Shown here in pieces: positions 1 to 8,014 of a stretch of DNA of 64,000 nucleotides. Within the stretch, counting starts at the first letter, position 1, and each line of letters opens with the position of its first letter. The stretch is from an uncultured Clostridium sp. (GTDB lineage Bacteria > Bacillota > Clostridia > Lachnospirales > Lachnospiraceae), in contig USJW01000007.1 of assembly GCA_900555045.1 (NCBI GenBank), positions 1-64,000 on the forward strand. The letters run 5' to 3'. Below the pieces are notes generated by a model, which had not been told where the DNA came from, searched no databases, and saw only the letters and a list, made by a program, of their open reading frames with translations. A program made the position numbers and the translations under genes.

Positions 1-206
1 GCTTTGAAAAGCTCCCCCAACGCCCCTGTGACCCCGCCCGCCTCTTTGTGTTCCCGCGCTGGGATTTCAGAGAGCTGGTTTTTGGGGGGGATTTCCGGCC
101 TGATATATAAAGAAAAGGGGAAAAGGTGTTAATTGGGTTTGGGGCGCATTTTTGGGGGTGGGTTGCATATAATAAAGGGAACCAGTGTGTCGGGAGTGAA
201 GGATGA
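1..206. other. Left-edge region, no confident gene
   Basis: No recognisable gene. In the third forward frame an open stretch runs from the window edge to a TAA near base 108 and could be the C-terminal tail of a gene that begins outside the window. It is too short to identify. A G-rich, T-rich stretch follows, then a possible promoter and the ribosome site of the next gene. Confidence 0.4.
148..173 (+). promoter_or_regulatory. Possible sigma-E-type promoter of yqfC-yqfD
   Basis: An ATT-containing -35-like element near 148 is followed after about 15 bases by CATATAAT (166-173), which resembles the mother-cell sigma-E -10 element. In Bacillus subtilis yqfC-yqfD belongs to the sigma-E regulon, so the location fits. 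The -35 match is weak, so this is an inference. Confidence 0.3.
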
Positions 207-476
207 ATGTTAGGGGAATCGAAGGTGGCGGCGGTGACGGCGCTGGGGCTTCCGCGGGATGTGTTGTTGGGAGATGTGCTGGTCAGTTTTGTGGGGCGAA
301 GGGAAGTCTGTATTGAGAACTACCGGAGCATCCTTTTATATACAGATACGCTGGTGAAGGTGCAGGCGAAGAACTGCAAGGTGATTGTCCACGGAGCGCG
401 GTTGGCGATCCAGTATTATACCAGCGAGGAAATGAAGATTACGGGTCAGATTCAGTCCCTGGAGTTTGAGGCCTGA
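207..476 (+). CDS. yqfC: Sporulation protein YqfC (YabP/YqfC family)
   Basis: An 89-residue protein of the YabP/YqfC family of small sporulation proteins made in the mother cell. The family core is visible as GDVLVSFVGRREVCIENYRS followed by an alternating hydrophobic pattern that includes VIVHGARLAIQYYT. Length matches the family (about 90 residues). ATG at 207 follows GGGAG and AAGGA upstream. The gene abuts yqfD, its normal partner, and the two are probably co-transcribed. The exact molecular function of YqfC is not known; together with YqfD it is associated with late spore development. Confidence 0.88.
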   Translation: MLGESKVAAVTALGLPRDVLLGDVLVSFVGRREVCIENYRSILLYTDTLVKVQAKNCKVIVHGARLAIQYYTSEEMKITGQIQSLEFEA

Positions 477-490
477 TGGAGACGGGAGCG

Positions 491-500
491 GAGAGGAGGA
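491..500 (+). promoter_or_regulatory. Ribosome binding site deciding the yqfD start
   Basis: GAGAGGAGGA lies 7 bases before GTG 508. The only upstream in-frame alternative is a TTG at 466 inside the end of yqfC with no comparable site, so GTG 508 is the preferred start. Confidence 0.55.
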
Positions 501-507
501 TGCCGGG

Positions 508-1752
508 GTGTTGGAACGGCTGTTACATAACTGGCACGGATACGTGAAGCTCAGGCTTCACGGTTACTCGCCGGAGCGCTTTTTGAATCTTTGCAACGCC
601 AGGAAGCTGGAGATATGGGGGATCCTGTGCAAGGACGGGGACTATGAGTTCTACATGACGGTTCCCGGGTACCGGAAGGTGCGCCCGTTAGTCAGAAAGT
701 CCAGGGTGCGCCTCAGGGTTCTGGAGCGCAGAGGGCTTCCGTTTTTCCTGTACCGGAACCGGAAGCGCAAGCTGTTTGGGGCCGGGGTGGCCGGCTTTTT
801 TATTCTCCTCTACGTGATGAGCCTGTTTATCTGGGATATCGAGTTTGAGGGAAACCACCAGTATACATACGATACTCTGATCCGCTATCTGGCTGAGCAG
901 GATGTGAACTACGGGATGTACAAAAAGCAGATCGACTGCGAGGAGCTCGAGTCGGGCATCCGGGCCAATTTCCCGGAGATCACGTGGGTCTCGGCCCGGG
1001 TGTCGGGCACGCGGCTCCTGATTCACATCAAGGAGAACGAGGTGCTCTCCACATTGCCCGAGAAGGACGAGACGCCCTGTGACCTGGTGGCGGCCAAGCC
1101 GGGGGTGATCACCTCCATGATCGTGCGCCAGGGGACCGCCCAGGTGGCCATCGGTGACGAGGTGGAGGCCGGACAGGTGCTGGTGAAAGGGATCGTATCG
1201 ATCAAGAATGACAGCGACGAGGAGATCAACCGGTACGCGGTGCGGGCGGACGCGGACGTGACGGCGCGGACGGTGGAGACCTACCGAAAGTCCTTTCCGC
1301 TGCTCCACACGGAGCGGATTTTTACCGGGCGGACGCGCAAGGGGTGGTATGTGAAGGCCGGGCCCGCCTCATTCACCTGCCTGCTGCCCACGTTCGGGGA
1401 GGAGCAGTGGGACTATGTGATGGAGGAGCGGCAGATGAAGCTGTTTTCCAACTTTTATCTCCCCGTTTACCTGGGAATCATCCGCGGGAAGGAGATGTCG
1501 CCCTACGAGCGCATGTACACGAAACAGGAGCTGGAGCAGATCGCACAGCAGGAAAAACAGTTGTTTGCGCGAAATTTAACAGAAAAAGGGGTACAAATTC
1601 TTGAAAATAATGATAGAATAGATACAAGTGCCACCCAGTGCACCATAAGCGGACAGTTCGTGATTCTGGAGCCGATCCAGAAGGCGGTGCCGCTTGCACC
1701 GGAGGAGACAGACATGAATAACAAGCCAGAGGAGACGAGAGCAGCAGAATGA
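508..1752 (+). CDS. yqfD: Sporulation protein YqfD
   Basis: A membrane protein of about 414 residues, YqfD family. A soluble N-terminal domain (VKLRLHGYSPERFLNLC and the following 75 residues) is followed by one transmembrane segment near residues 91-108 (FFILLYVMSLFIW) and a large extracytoplasmic region, with a C-terminal tail rich in charged residues. Family members are about 390-430 residues and belong to the mother-cell sporulation programme next to yqfC. The start is placed at GTG 508 because of the ribosome site before it; a TTG at 466 would add 14 residues. The last four bases overlap the phoH start (ATGA), which indicates translational coupling. Confidence 0.87.
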   Translation: MLERLLHNWHGYVKLRLHGYSPERFLNLCNARKLEIWGILCKDGDYEFYMTVPGYRKVRPLVRKSRVRLRVLERRGLPFFLYRNRKRKLFGAGVAGFFILLYVMSLFIWDIEFEGNHQYTYDTLIRYLAEQDVNYGMYKKQIDCEELESGIRANFPEITWVSARVSGTRLLIHIKENEVLSTLPEKDETPCDLVAAKPGVITSMIVRQGTAQVAIGDEVEAGQVLVKGIVSIKNDSDEEINRYAVRADADVTARTVETYRKSFPLLHTERIFTGRTRKGWYVKAGPASFTCLLPTFGEEQWDYVMEERQMKLFSNFYLPVYLGIIRGKEMSPYERMYTKQELEQIAQQEKQLFARNLTEKGVQILENNDRIDTSATQCTISGQFVILEPIQKAVPLAPEETDMNNKPEETRAAE

Positions 1753-2747
1753 GTGTTATCGAGACAATGATCGACATCCCGGTTGAACATGAGCGCAACG
1801 TATGCGGCCAGTTTGACACATACTTAAAGAAAATAGAGCGGACCCTGCACGTGACCATCATTGCCAGGGACGGGGAAATCAAATTGATTGGGCCTGAGCA
1901 GACAATCCGCCAGGCCAAAAGTGTTTTTAGCAACCTGGTGGAGCTCTCTAAGAGGGGCAACACCATCACGGAGCAGAACGTGGACTACGCCCTGTCCCTC
2001 TCCTTCACGGAGAGCGACGGGCAGATTTTAGAGATCGACAAGGACATTATCTGCCGCACCGTCACCGGAAAGCCGGTGAAGCCCAAGACCATGGGCCAGA
2101 AGGCCTATGTGGACGCCATCCGCAAGAAGATGATCGTGTTCGGGATCGGCCCCGCCGGAACCGGAAAGACCTATCTGGCGATGGCCATGGCCATCCAGGC
2201 CTTCAAGAACGGGGAGGTGGGCCGGATTATCCTGACCCGGCCGGCCATCGAGGCGGGGGAGAAGCTGGGCTTTCTGCCCGGGGATCTGCAGAGCAAGATC
2301 GATCCCTACCTGCGGCCGCTGTACGACGCCCTGTACCAGATTATGGGCGCGGAGAGCTACCTGCACAACTCGGAGAAGGGGCTGATCGAGGTGGCGCCGC
2401 TAGCCTACATGCGCGGGCGCACGCTGGACAACGCCTACATCATCTTGGACGAGGCTCAGAACACAACGCCGGCCCAGATGAAGATGTTCCTGACCCGAAT
2501 CGGCTTCGGCTCCAAGGTGATCGTCACCGGCGACCAGACCCAGAAGGACCTGCCCAGCGGCGCCACCTCCGGCCTGGACACGGCCCTAAAGGTGCTGCGA
2601 AAGATCGACGACATCGGATTCTGCTACCTGACCAGCTCGGACGTGGTGCGGCATCCCCTGGTCCAGAAAATTGTACAGGCCTACGACGACTATGAGCAGA
2701 AGGGGAAGACCACGCCTCATGCGCGCCGGACGAGAGAGCGCTCGTAG
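1749..2747 (+). CDS. phoH: PhoH family ATPase
   Basis: A cytoplasmic protein of 332 residues with an N-terminal KH-like region followed by a PhoH-type P-loop ATPase domain. Walker A is GPAGTGKT (about residues 134-141) and Walker B is [11 protein letters not shown] (about 232-242), the hallmark of the family. PhoH proteins are RNA-associated NTPases whose physiological role is not settled; location next to ybeY is a very widespread arrangement and suggests a role in RNA or ribosome metabolism. The start overlaps the yqfD stop by four bases. No phosphate-regulon signal is seen. Confidence 0.92.
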   Translation: MSVIETMIDIPVEHERNVCGQFDTYLKKIERTLHVTIIARDGEIKLIGPEQTIRQAKSVFSNLVELSKRGNTITEQNVDYALSLSFTESDGQILEIDKDIICRTVTGKPVKPKTMGQKAYVDAIRKKMIVFGIGPAGTGKTYLAMAMAIQAFKNGEVGRIILTRPAIEAGEKLGFLPGDLQSKIDPYLRPLYDALYQIMGAESYLHNSEKGLIEVAPLAYMRGRTLDNAYIILDEAQNTTPAQMKMFLTRIGFGSKVIVTGDQTQKDLPSGATSGLDTALKVLRKIDDIGFCYLTSSDVVRHPLVQKIVQAYDDYEQKGKTTPHARRTRERS

Positions 2748-2753
2748 AGATTT

Positions 2754-2787
2754 GGCCCGGGCGGGACAGGCTTTGCCGTGCCGGGCC
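2754..2787 (+). other. GC-rich hairpin between phoH and ybeY
   Basis: GGCCCGG (2754-2760) pairs with CCGGGCC (2781-2787); further pairs are possible inside. No run of T follows, so it is unlikely to be a strong terminator. It could slow transcription or protect mRNA ends inside the operon. Confidence 0.45.
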
Positions 2788-2816
2788 GTTACAAGTGATA
2801 AAGGAGAAGAAGGACT

Positions 2817-3314
2817 ATGACTGTTACCATCGAATACGAGGCGGAGAAAAAGCTCGACCTTCCCTACGAGGAGATCATCGAGAATGTGGTGAACGAGTCG
2901 CTGGACTATGAAAAATGCCCCTACGAGGCGGAGGTCAACGTGATCCTCACGGACAATGAGGCCATCCAGTCCATCAACCAGGAGTACCGCCAGATCGACG
3001 CCCCCACGGATGTGCTCAGCTTCCCGCTGGTGGACTATGAGACGCCGGCGGATTTCGACCACGTGGAGGACGCGGTGGAGGACTATTTTAACCCCGAGAC
3101 GGGGGAGCTCATGCTGGGGGATATCGTGATCAGCGTGGACAAGGTGGAGGAGCAGGCGGAGAAGTACGGCCACTCCCAGGCCAGGGAGCTGGCCTTTTTG
3201 GTGGCCCACAGCATGCTTCATCTGTGCGGCTACGACCACATGGAGGACGGGGAACGGCTGGTCATGGAGACCAGGCAGAAGGAGATTCTGGAGCGCAGGG
3301 GGTACACGAGATGA
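2817..3314 (+). CDS. ybeY: Endoribonuclease YbeY (16S rRNA maturation)
   Basis: A 165-residue zinc-dependent endoribonuclease of the UPF0054/YbeY family that takes part in 16S rRNA 3'-end maturation and ribosome quality control. The zinc motif HSMLHLCGYDH is complete (His131, His135, His141), preceded by the conserved block TDVLSFPL (about residues 64-71). An acidic insert near residues 74-98 is common in Clostridia. The start ATG 2817 follows AAGGAGAAGGA. The stop overlaps the next gene (ATGA). Neighbour phoH is the classical partner; dgkA and era, which often follow ybeY, are absent here. Confidence 0.95.
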   Translation: MTVTIEYEAEKKLDLPYEEIIENVVNESLDYEKCPYEAEVNVILTDNEAIQSINQEYRQIDAPTDVLSFPLVDYETPADFDHVEDAVEDYFNPETGELMLGDIVISVDKVEEQAEKYGHSQARELAFLVAHSMLHLCGYDHMEDGERLVMETRQKEILERRGYTR

Positions 3315-4459
3315 AAAAATCGCATGGGAGATGGATGTTTGCTGTCCTGCTTGCGTCAGCGCTTATGAGCGGCTGTGCAAAGCAGACCTACGTGGAGATC
3401 ACCACGGAGGCGCAGACGCAGCCGCCGGAGACGACGGCGCAGGAGATCGAGATTGAGACCACCACAACGGCGGCCCAGCCGGAGGAGGAGCTTCCCCCCT
3501 ACTACCTGCCCGAGGAGCGGGTGGAGAAGGACGGGAAGATCATGAGCTACCTGACCGGCCAGATGACGGACGTCTCGAAGGCAAACCGCCGTCCCATTGC
3601 GATTATGATGAGCAACGACAAGCAGGCTCTGCCCCAGTACGGCATCAACCGCGCGGGCGTGGTTTACGAGGCGCCGGTGGAGGGTGATATGAACCGCTAC
3701 ATGTCCATCATCGAGGACTACGACGACCTGGAGCGCATAGGCTCCGTGCGCAGCTGCCGGACCTACTACACCTATTTTGCTAGGGAGTTTGACGCTATTT
3801 ACGCCCACTTCGGCCAGAGCACCTTCGCCAAGCCCTATCTGAAGAATGTAGACAACATCAACGGCCTGGACGGAATCGGCTCTGTGGCCTACTACCGCTC
3901 CAGCGACCGCAAGTCGCCCCACAACGCCTACTCCAGCGGGGAGCGGCTTCAGAAGTCCATCGAGAAATTGGGCTACTCTCAGGAGTTTGACAAGTCCTAC
4001 CAGGGCCACTACCTCTTCGCCAGGGAAGGCGCGGGAGATCTGTTGGCTGACCGCCCCGGGGTGATGGCGGCTGACACGGCGAAAACCGGGTATAATATGA
4101 ACAAGGCCTACTTCGTCTACGCCCCGGAGGACGGCCTGTACCACCGCTATCAGTACGGCGGCGTCCACAAGGGAAACGAGGGCCCGATCACGGTGAAAAA
4201 CGTGATCTTTCAGTGCTGCCAGATGGGGCACTACGCCACCACCGAGTACCTGAACATCAACGTCCATACGTCGGAGTGCGGATTTTTCATGACCGGCGGC
4301 AAGGCCATCCCGATCAGCTGGGAGAAGGACGGGGAGTTCGGCGTGACCCACTACTACGATCTGGACCACAACGAGATCGTGCTGAACCCGGGAAAGACCT
4401 GGGTCTGCATCATCCCCACCCGGGATTTTGGAAAAATTGAGATAACAGGAAAAGAGTAA
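3311..4459 (+). CDS. DUF3048 domain lipoprotein (YerB-like)
   Basis: A predicted lipoprotein of 382 residues. The signal peptide begins MKKSHGRWMFAVLLASALMS with lipobox Cys at residue 22 (MSGC), followed by a Thr/Glu-rich linker (residues about 26-60) and a DUF3048 domain; conserved stretches include RPIAIMMSND, GIGSVAYYRS and SPHNAYSS. B. subtilis YerB belongs to this family; its function is unknown. ATG 3311 overlaps the ybeY stop by four bases and gives a clean signal peptide, so longer upstream starts in this frame, lying inside ybeY, are rejected. The protein should be anchored to the outer face of the membrane. Confidence 0.85.
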   Translation: MKKSHGRWMFAVLLASALMSGCAKQTYVEITTEAQTQPPETTAQEIEIETTTTAAQPEEELPPYYLPEERVEKDGKIMSYLTGQMTDVSKANRRPIAIMMSNDKQALPQYGINRAGVVYEAPVEGDMNRYMSIIEDYDDLERIGSVRSCRTYYTYFAREFDAIYAHFGQSTFAKPYLKNVDNINGLDGIGSVAYYRSSDRKSPHNAYSSGERLQKSIEKLGYSQEFDKSYQGHYLFAREGAGDLLADRPGVMAADTAKTGYNMNKAYFVYAPEDGLYHRYQYGGVHKGNEGPITVKNVIFQCCQMGHYATTEYLNINVHTSECGFFMTGGKAIPISWEKDGEFGVTHYYDLDHNEIVLNPGKTWVCIIPTRDFGKIEITGKE

Positions 4460-4464
4460 GATAC

Positions 4465-6180
4465 ATGAGTGCACAGACAAAAGAACAGACTGGAAATCAT
4501 AAGACGAAAACTCCGGGCAGTAAGAAGGCCGCCAATTTTGTGATCCAGGGAAGTATCCTTGCGATCACGGGCATTGTGGTCCGGCTGATCGGGATGTTCT
4601 ACCGCATCCCACTGAGCAATATCATCGGAAAGCAGGGCAACGGATACTACACATCCTCCTTCGGCGTGTACAACATCCTCCTGATTCTGTCCTCCTACAG
4701 CATGCCGGTGGCGGTCTCCAAGATGGTGGCCACCCGGATTGCCCGGGAGGAGCACCAGAACAGCAGGAGAATCCTGCGGGCGGCCCTGGCCTACGCCACG
4801 GTGGTCGGAGGCGTCGCGGCGGCGGTCCTCTGGTTCGGAGCGGAGAGCTTCGCCCAGCTGATCAAGACGCCGTTTTCCATGTACGCCCTAAAGACGCTGG
4901 CCCCCACCATCTGGATTATGGCCTATCTGGGCGTGCTGCGGGGATATTTCCAGGGGACCGGATCCATGGTTCCCACGGCAATCTCACAGATTTTAGAGCA
5001 GGTGGTCAACGCCATCGTCAGCGTGGGCGCGGCTGCCATCCTTTTTAAGGTCGGAACCTCCCTAAACCAGGCCAGGGGCGCCACGGAGTACTCCTACGCC
5101 CTGGGCGCGGCGGGCGGGACCATCGGTACCGGCGCGGGCGCTCTCACGGCGCTGATTTTTTTCATTTTCCTGACCCGGGCTCAGGCGCCGGAGCGGCGCA
5201 GGCTGGCGGAGCAGGATGTGACCGGAAGGTTGGAATCCTACCGGCAGCTGGGCCACAACCTGACTATCACCATTCTGCCCATCGTGCTCAGCAGCACGGT
5301 GTACAACATCAGCAATGTGTTGGACAACTATCTCTTTGGCCAGGGGATGGACCATCTGGGCTTTTCCGCCATAAGCATCGCCACACTGTGGGGCGTTCTG
5401 GGGTATTACCAGCTGCTCTTTAACATTCCGGTGGCGGTGTCAAACGCCCTGTCCTCCTCCCTGATCCCCTCCTTAAGCCGCGCGGTGGCGAACGGGAACC
5501 GGGAGCAGATTGCGGAGCGGATTGCCACCGCGGTGCGCTTTTCCATGCTGATCGCCATCCCGGCGGCCGTGGGCCTCACTGTGCTGTCCGCGCCCATCAA
5601 CAACCTGCTGTTCGGCGCGGAGGACAACCAGATCGTGATCCGCCTGACCATGGCGGGCTCCCTTGCGGTGGTGTTCTACTCCCTGTCCACGGTGTCAAAC
5701 GCGATCTTACAGGGGTTAAACCACATGAACGTGCCGCTGAGAAACGCGGTGATCTCACTGATCTTCCACGTGGCGGCGCTGGAGGCCATGCTATTGGGCT
5801 TTCATTGGGGCATCTACAGTGTGGTGTTCGCCAACATTTTATTCGCGTTCATGATGTGCGTGCTCAACGGCATGGCCATCGCCCGCATCGCGGACTACCG
5901 GCAGGAGTGGCGCAAAACCTTTGTGATCCCCGGGGTCAGCGCCCTATTTATGGGCGTGGCCGCCTTCGCGGTATACCGGCTCATCCGCCTGGCGGTTCCG
6001 GCGGGGGCGGCGGACCGCAGATTATGGCTGACGGTTCAGGTGCTGCCCGCCATCGCCGTGGCTGTCGCGGTGTACGGCGTGCTTCTCATCAAGTTCGGGG
6101 GCTTTGGGGCGGAGGAGCTGTCGACCATGCCCGGAGGCGGAAAATTGACGGCGCTGCTCAAAAAAGTCCGTTTGCTGTAA
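4465..6180 (+). CDS. Polysaccharide flippase family protein (SpoVB/MurJ-like, MOP superfamily)
   Basis: An integral membrane protein of 571 residues with about 14 hydrophobic segments and the N-terminal pattern of the SpoVB/polysaccharide-transport group (FVIQGSILAITGIVVRLIGM, then YRIPLSNIIGKQGNGYY). Such proteins flip lipid-linked sugars; SpoVB works in spore cortex synthesis and relatives such as YtgP/MurJ export lipid II. Which of these roles this copy has cannot be decided by eye. It starts five bases after the DUF3048 gene, so the two are probably one transcript. The sporulation genes upstream make a spore role plausible but not proven. Confidence 0.82.
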   Translation: MSAQTKEQTGNHKTKTPGSKKAANFVIQGSILAITGIVVRLIGMFYRIPLSNIIGKQGNGYYTSSFGVYNILLILSSYSMPVAVSKMVATRIAREEHQNSRRILRAALAYATVVGGVAAAVLWFGAESFAQLIKTPFSMYALKTLAPTIWIMAYLGVLRGYFQGTGSMVPTAISQILEQVVNAIVSVGAAAILFKVGTSLNQARGATEYSYALGAAGGTIGTGAGALTALIFFIFLTRAQAPERRRLAEQDVTGRLESYRQLGHNLTITILPIVLSSTVYNISNVLDNYLFGQGMDHLGFSAISIATLWGVLGYYQLLFNIPVAVSNALSSSLIPSLSRAVANGNREQIAERIATAVRFSMLIAIPAAVGLTVLSAPINNLLFGAEDNQIVIRLTMAGSLAVVFYSLSTVSNAILQGLNHMNVPLRNAVISLIFHVAALEAMLLGFHWGIYSVVFANILFAFMMCVLNGMAIARIADYRQEWRKTFVIPGVSALFMGVAAFAVYRLIRLAVPAGAADRRLWLTVQVLPAIAVAVAVYGVLLIKFGGFGAEELSTMPGGGKLTALLKKVRLL

Positions 6181-6259
6181 AGAATTCTCAGAAAAACAAA
6201 ATGTTGTGATTAAAATAGAACAGAAAGCAGATACTATCTCTTACAAGGAGGACAATCCT

Positions 6260-6655
6260 ATGAAGAAGTATATGTACTGCTTTCTGTTATTTATTGCCAC
6301 GTCCATGGTGTGCCTGATTGTGGGCTACGCGGTGACGCGCTACAGTCTCCGCCAGGAGCAGGCCCTTCCGGGGACCGCGGTGGAGACGGAGACGGTCAAT
6401 GAGCTGGAAAACCGGGCGGCTCTCGGCCAGGAGGACATTCAGCCGGTCCTTGAGACCAGCCCTGCAAAGGAGTTCTACCTGGTCAGCGAGTCCGGTTTTC
6501 TTCTGGTGTTCTGCAAGGATCAGAGCACCATCTGCCTTTACACCCACATCCCCATCACCGATTTCCCGGAGTCCGAGCGGGGGCGTCTCATGGAGGGAAT
6601 CTGGTTTCCCACGATGATGGATGTGTACCACTATTTGGAGTCCTACACCAGCTGA
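6260..6655 (+). CDS. Small membrane-anchored protein with BofC C-terminal-like domain
   Basis: A 131-residue protein with one N-terminal membrane segment (about residues 5-25, CFLLFIATSMVCLIVGYAV), a short acidic linker and a conserved C-terminal domain of about 60 residues beginning EFYLVSESGFLLVFC and ending YHYLESYTS. The pattern (short beta strands, a DFPE turn, then LMEGIWF) resembles the BofC C-terminal domain, found in the forespore regulator of SigK processing; this is my recognition of the pattern and not a search result. ATG 6260 has the strong ribosome site ACAAGGAGGAC. A GTG at 6206 in frame is rejected for lack of one. Confidence 0.6.
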   Translation: MKKYMYCFLLFIATSMVCLIVGYAVTRYSLRQEQALPGTAVETETVNELENRAALGQEDIQPVLETSPAKEFYLVSESGFLLVFCKDQSTICLYTHIPITDFPESERGRLMEGIWFPTMMDVYHYLESYTS

Positions 6656-6700
6656 GCATGGCCCGGATGGCGCGCGGGTGTGAGAATTATGTGAAAACAG

Positions 6701-6729
6701 TTGAAATGTACGGCGAAAACAGATAAAAT
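6701..6729 (+). promoter_or_regulatory. Sigma-A-type promoter of the flavoprotein gene
   Basis: TTGAAA (6701-6706), spacer of 17, TAAAAT (6724-6729). Transcription would begin near 6736, which excludes the in-frame upstream starts at 6701 and 6728 and supports ATG 6764. Confidence 0.55.
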
Positions 6730-6763
6730 GTACTTCGAACTATGGAAGGAATGTGAAAAACGA

Positions 6764-8014
6764 ATGAGACGGAAAATCATCATTATCGGAGGCGGAGCCA
6801 GCGGGCTGGCGGCCGCTGTTTTCGGCGCCCGTGCCGGGGCCGACGTGACGATTGTGGAACATATGGACCGGGTTGGGAAAAAAATTCTCTCCACCGGCAA
6901 CGGCAGGTGCAACCTGACCAACCTGGATATGAGGCCGGAGTGCTACCGCAGCGGCCAGCCCTCCTTCCCCATGGAGGTGATCGGTGGCTTTCCCGTGGAG
7001 CGCACCCTGGAATTCTTTCGGGAGCTGGGAATCGAGCCCAAGAGCCGGGGCGGCTACATTTACCCCAACAGCGACCAGGCGAGCGCGGTCCTGGATGTGC
7101 TGCGCCGGGAGGTGGAGCATCTGGGGGTGGCGGTGCTCACGGACTGCGAGGCGCAGGAGGTGAGCGCCCGCCCGGGTGAGCGCGGGTTTCTTGTGAGGAC
7201 GAACCAGGGGGATCTCGCGGCGGATGCGGTGATTCTTGCGGCGGGCTCCAAGGCGGCACCCAACACCGGTTCGGACGGCAGCGGGTACAAGCTTGCCAAG
7301 GGGCTGGGCCACCGGATTGTAAAGCCCCTCCCGGCCTTGGTGCAGCTTCGCTGTCAGGGAAAGCACTATCGGCAGCTGGCGGGAATTCGGACGGAGGCGA
7401 AGCTCTCGCTCTACGCCGACGGCAAGCTTCTTGCGGAGGACACCGGGGAGCTGCAGCTGACGGACTACGGCCTGTCCGGGATCCCCACCTTCCAGATCAG
7501 CCGCTTTGCCTCCCGGGCATTGGACGAGGGGAAGCGTGTGGTGGTCATGGTGGATTTCCTTCCTGGCTGGCCGGGGGAGGAAGCCTTTAAGCGCCTGAGA
7601 GAGCGGGCCGACCGCCAGAGCTACAAGACGGCGGAGGAGCTCTTCGTAGGCCTTTTAAACAAAAAGCTTGCGCTGGTCCTTTTGCAGGCGGCGGGAATCG
7701 CCCCGTCCCAGCCGGTGAGCGGGTTGAAAAACCGCCAGCTCTCCCGGCTTTTGGAGGTTCTCAAGTCCTACGAGGCGCTGGTGATGAGCGTGAACCCCTT
7801 CGCCAACGCGCAGGTGTGCTGCGGCGGCGTGGACACCCAGGAGGTGGACCCGGCGACCATGGAGTCGCGCAGGTGTAAAAATTTCTATCTGGCGGGGGAA
7901 ATCCTGGATGTGGACGGGATCTGCGGGGGCTACAACCTGCAGTTCGCGTGGTCCAGCGGGGCCATCGCCGGTATGAGTGCAGCCGGGAAAGGAGCGCACA
8001 CGGGCAATGATTAG
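6764..8014 (+). CDS. NAD(P)/FAD-dependent oxidoreductase, HI0933/YhiN family
   Basis: A 416-residue flavoprotein. The FAD-binding Rossmann motif GGGASG is at the N-terminus (IIIIGGGASGLAAAVFGAR), followed by the family signature KKILSTGNGRCNLTN and a C-terminal FAD block with YNLQFAWSSGAIAG. The HI0933 group includes BaiN-like and aminoacetone-oxidase annotated enzymes; the true substrate is generally unknown. ATG 6764 is chosen because a promoter lies just upstream and overlaps the longer alternatives. The stop overlaps the start of the next flavoprotein by eight bases, a coupling that suggests the two are made together. Confidence 0.88.
   Translation: MRRKIIIIGGGASGLAAAVFGARAGADVTIVEHMDRVGKKILSTGNGRCNLTNLDMRPECYRSGQPSFPMEVIGGFPVERTLEFFRELGIEPKSRGGYIYPNSDQASAVLDVLRREVEHLGVAVLTDCEAQEVSARPGERGFLVRTNQGDLAADAVILAAGSKAAPNTGSDGSGYKLAKGLGHRIVKPLPALVQLRCQGKHYRQLAGIRTEAKLSLYADGKLLAEDTGELQLTDYGLSGIPTFQISRFASRALDEGKRVVVMVDFLPGWPGEEAFKRLRERADRQSYKTAEELFVGLLNKKLALVLLQAAGIAPSQPVSGLKNRQLSRLLEVLKSYEALVMSVNPFANAQVCCGGVDTQEVDPATMESRRCKNFYLAGEILDVDGICGGYNLQFAWSSGAIAGMSAAGKGAHTGND

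Noticed and set aside
2754..2787. GC-rich hairpin as a terminator between phoH and ybeY
   Set aside because: There is no T-run and both genes belong to a tightly packed operon.
3356..4480. Long open frame of 374 codons on the minus strand opposite the DUF3048 gene
   Set aside because: Antisense to a clear gene with a lipobox and conserved domain; the composition is low-complexity (Val/Leu/Gly/Arg/His-rich), typical of antisense frames in G+C-rich DNA.
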